From Membranipora membranacea (taxonomy: Eukaryota; Bryozoa; Gymnolaemata; Cheilostomatida; Membraniporidae): 64,000 nucleotides of DNA. The translations under genes and the position numbers were made by a program. The notes under the pieces are model-generated. The model was not told the DNA's origin and made no database searches. It saw only the letters and a program-made list of their open reading frames with translations. Shown here in pieces: positions 62,930 to 64,000 of the stretch (positions within the stretch are counted from its first letter, which is position 1; the number at the start of each line of letters is the position of its first letter). The DNA is taken from the NCBI GenBank assembly GCA_914767715.1, contig OU612065.1, positions 27,902,001-27,966,000 on the forward strand, written 5' to 3'.

Positions 62930-63320
62930 TGCTCAAATATTCTACCATCCAATTAGTCAATGAAGAGAATTTGTACCTTCGATAATCTTGAAGTATATAT
63001 TGAATACTGGTTTTCACAAGCACGTATTATAGAAATACTAGCTTATCTTGCTTTCCTTCTTGTTTACACAGGTCATATTATTGTTGTATGTTTTAATGTT
63101 ATACATGTTTATACATAAATCTCATCTCCCAACTAGTCAATGAAGGGGATTTCTACCTTGGTAAAGAATTTATTATATGAATACAGGTTTTCAGTGCATT
63201 CGATATGCCCATTATTTCGTCTTTCTTCACATTGACACAGGTCACATTGCGAATATATCTTATTTTTTCCTTGTCTGTACATGAATGGCATTTCTAAATT
63301 GGTCAATAAAGAGGATTTCC
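62930..63320. repeat. Diverged tandem repeat, period about 165-180 bp
   Basis: Three degenerate units share (C/T)TAGTCAATGAAG(A/G)GGATTT at about 62956, 63135 and 63298, and an (ACA)CAGGTCA(C/T)ATT word at 63069 and 63238. No coding role seen. Confidence 0.7.
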
Positions 63321-63388
63321 TTGTGCCTCAATAGATAATACACGCACACCAGAATGCTCATAAAGAAAAACGAAATTTCGCAATTTTT

Positions 63389-63751
63389 TTGTCTTTTTTT
63401 GCCTCTGTTGAAAAAATGTGTTCTCTGAGAGTTGTAAATTTTACATATTTAGATTCGCAGCGAAATTCCGGTCTAGTATCACTTGATTCTATGTACATCC
63501 CAAGAGAAATTATTGAACGCAATTTTTTGATCACTTATTGGCAAGTAGCTTCTGGACTAAGTTACAGATTACCATTAAACTTGGGACTAACGCATTTTCA
63601 TTTCCTAAATTTTACAGCTTATTTTCCACTGAACACCTCTGATGATTCCGACCTCAATTTAATGTACTATTATACTAATTTCACTAACGGTTTTGGTCAA
63701 ATATGTTCAACACATCACATGGATAAAATCTTTAAACAGCCATGTTCATGA
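63389..63751 (+). other. Open frame of 120 codons antisense to the TYMS 3' end
   Basis: An uninterrupted ATG-less-context frame in AT-rich DNA. The product reads plausibly (REIIERNFLITYWQVASGL) but matches no family I know. Its last 20 bases overlap the thymidylate synthase stop region on the other strand. It is most likely chance openness or a transposon remnant within the TYMS 3' UTR. Confidence 0.2.
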
Positions 63752-63940
63752 CAATCCTAGGATGTGGCTTGTAGCCCACAAGCTCGAAATCCTCATATTC
63801 AAACTCATTGATGTCTCTGATCTCAGGACGTTTGATGACAAGTTTAGGGAAATCTCTAGGCTCCCGCCTCAGCTGTTCCTTGAGAGGCTCAATGTGATCC
63901 AGATAGACATGCGCATCTCCAAGTGTGTGTATAAACTCTC
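63732..63940 (-). CDS. TYMS: Thymidylate synthase, last exon
   Basis: On the minus strand, acceptor TAGCCAG is followed by a split Gly, then [20 protein letters not shown], then [21 protein letters not shown] and the C-terminal MNMAV with TAA. This is the typical end of TYMS, which converts dUMP to dTMP using methylene-tetrahydrofolate. The DAHxY motif carries a His/Tyr pair known to contact dUMP, and the C-terminal AV closes over the active site. The exon encodes 68 residues plus the split codon. The rest of the gene lies beyond the right edge. It is convergent with the small gene at 61-62.8 kb. Confidence 0.95.
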
Positions 63941-64000
63941 CTGGCTAGTAAATACATCAATAACACTATATTAAGCACGCTTGATCATTTACTTGCTCAA

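Overview
The window is nuclear DNA from a multicellular animal, not a bacterium. It is AT-rich, the coding sequence is cut into short exons with GT-AG introns, and the recognisable proteins are animal or eukaryotic families (TANGO6, WDPCP/fritz, TMC channel, methylsterol monooxygenase, thymidylate synthase). Dense diverged repeats, minisatellites and a retained sterol C4-demethylation gene point to a marine invertebrate. A sponge or another early-branching or deuterostome lineage would fit, but I cannot name the species from sequence alone. Gene models were built by hand from reading frames, splice sites and intron phase. Exact ends of weak exons may be off, and comparisons with human proteins rest on my recall of those families.

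Layout. About 1-950 is a 15-bp minisatellite. About 5.2-10.6 kb holds TANGO6-like exons on the + strand, with at least two reading-frame breaks. About 10.8-22.5 kb is repeat territory: TIR elements, a 3-kb foldback element, and decayed copies of pieces of the next gene. About 22.6-29.5 kb is a WDPCP (fritz homologue) locus on the + strand that ends correctly but carries several frameshifts and two in-frame stops, so it looks like a pseudogene. About 30.2-32.7 kb repeats a block found upstream of WDPCP and carries what looks like a displaced WDPCP 5' exon. About 33.1-34.8 kb has exons of unrecognised minus-strand gene(s), followed by an exact 336-bp tandem repeat. About 36.1-53.9 kb is a complete, intact 23-exon TMC channel gene. 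About 56.0-59.7 kb is a complete MSMO1 gene with a duplicated, probably mutually exclusive exon 4. About 61.1-62.8 kb is a small intact gene model of unknown function. The last 300 bases contain the final exon of thymidylate synthase on the minus strand.

The right half (TMC, MSMO1: about 3.5 kb of coding sequence) has no frame break, while the left half (TANGO6, WDPCP) has many. This argues against uniformly poor sequence and for real decay of the left half, although local assembly error is not excluded.

The most novel signal is a family of tiny palindromic insertions of about 25-55 bp. They are near-perfect hairpins, and most are flanked by 7-bp direct duplications. One has an empty-site copy elsewhere in the window, and another interrupts one arm of an intron duplication. 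The same end motif and a 7-bp duplication also bound the 3-kb foldback element, so the small hairpins may be extreme internal-deletion products of that kind of transposon.
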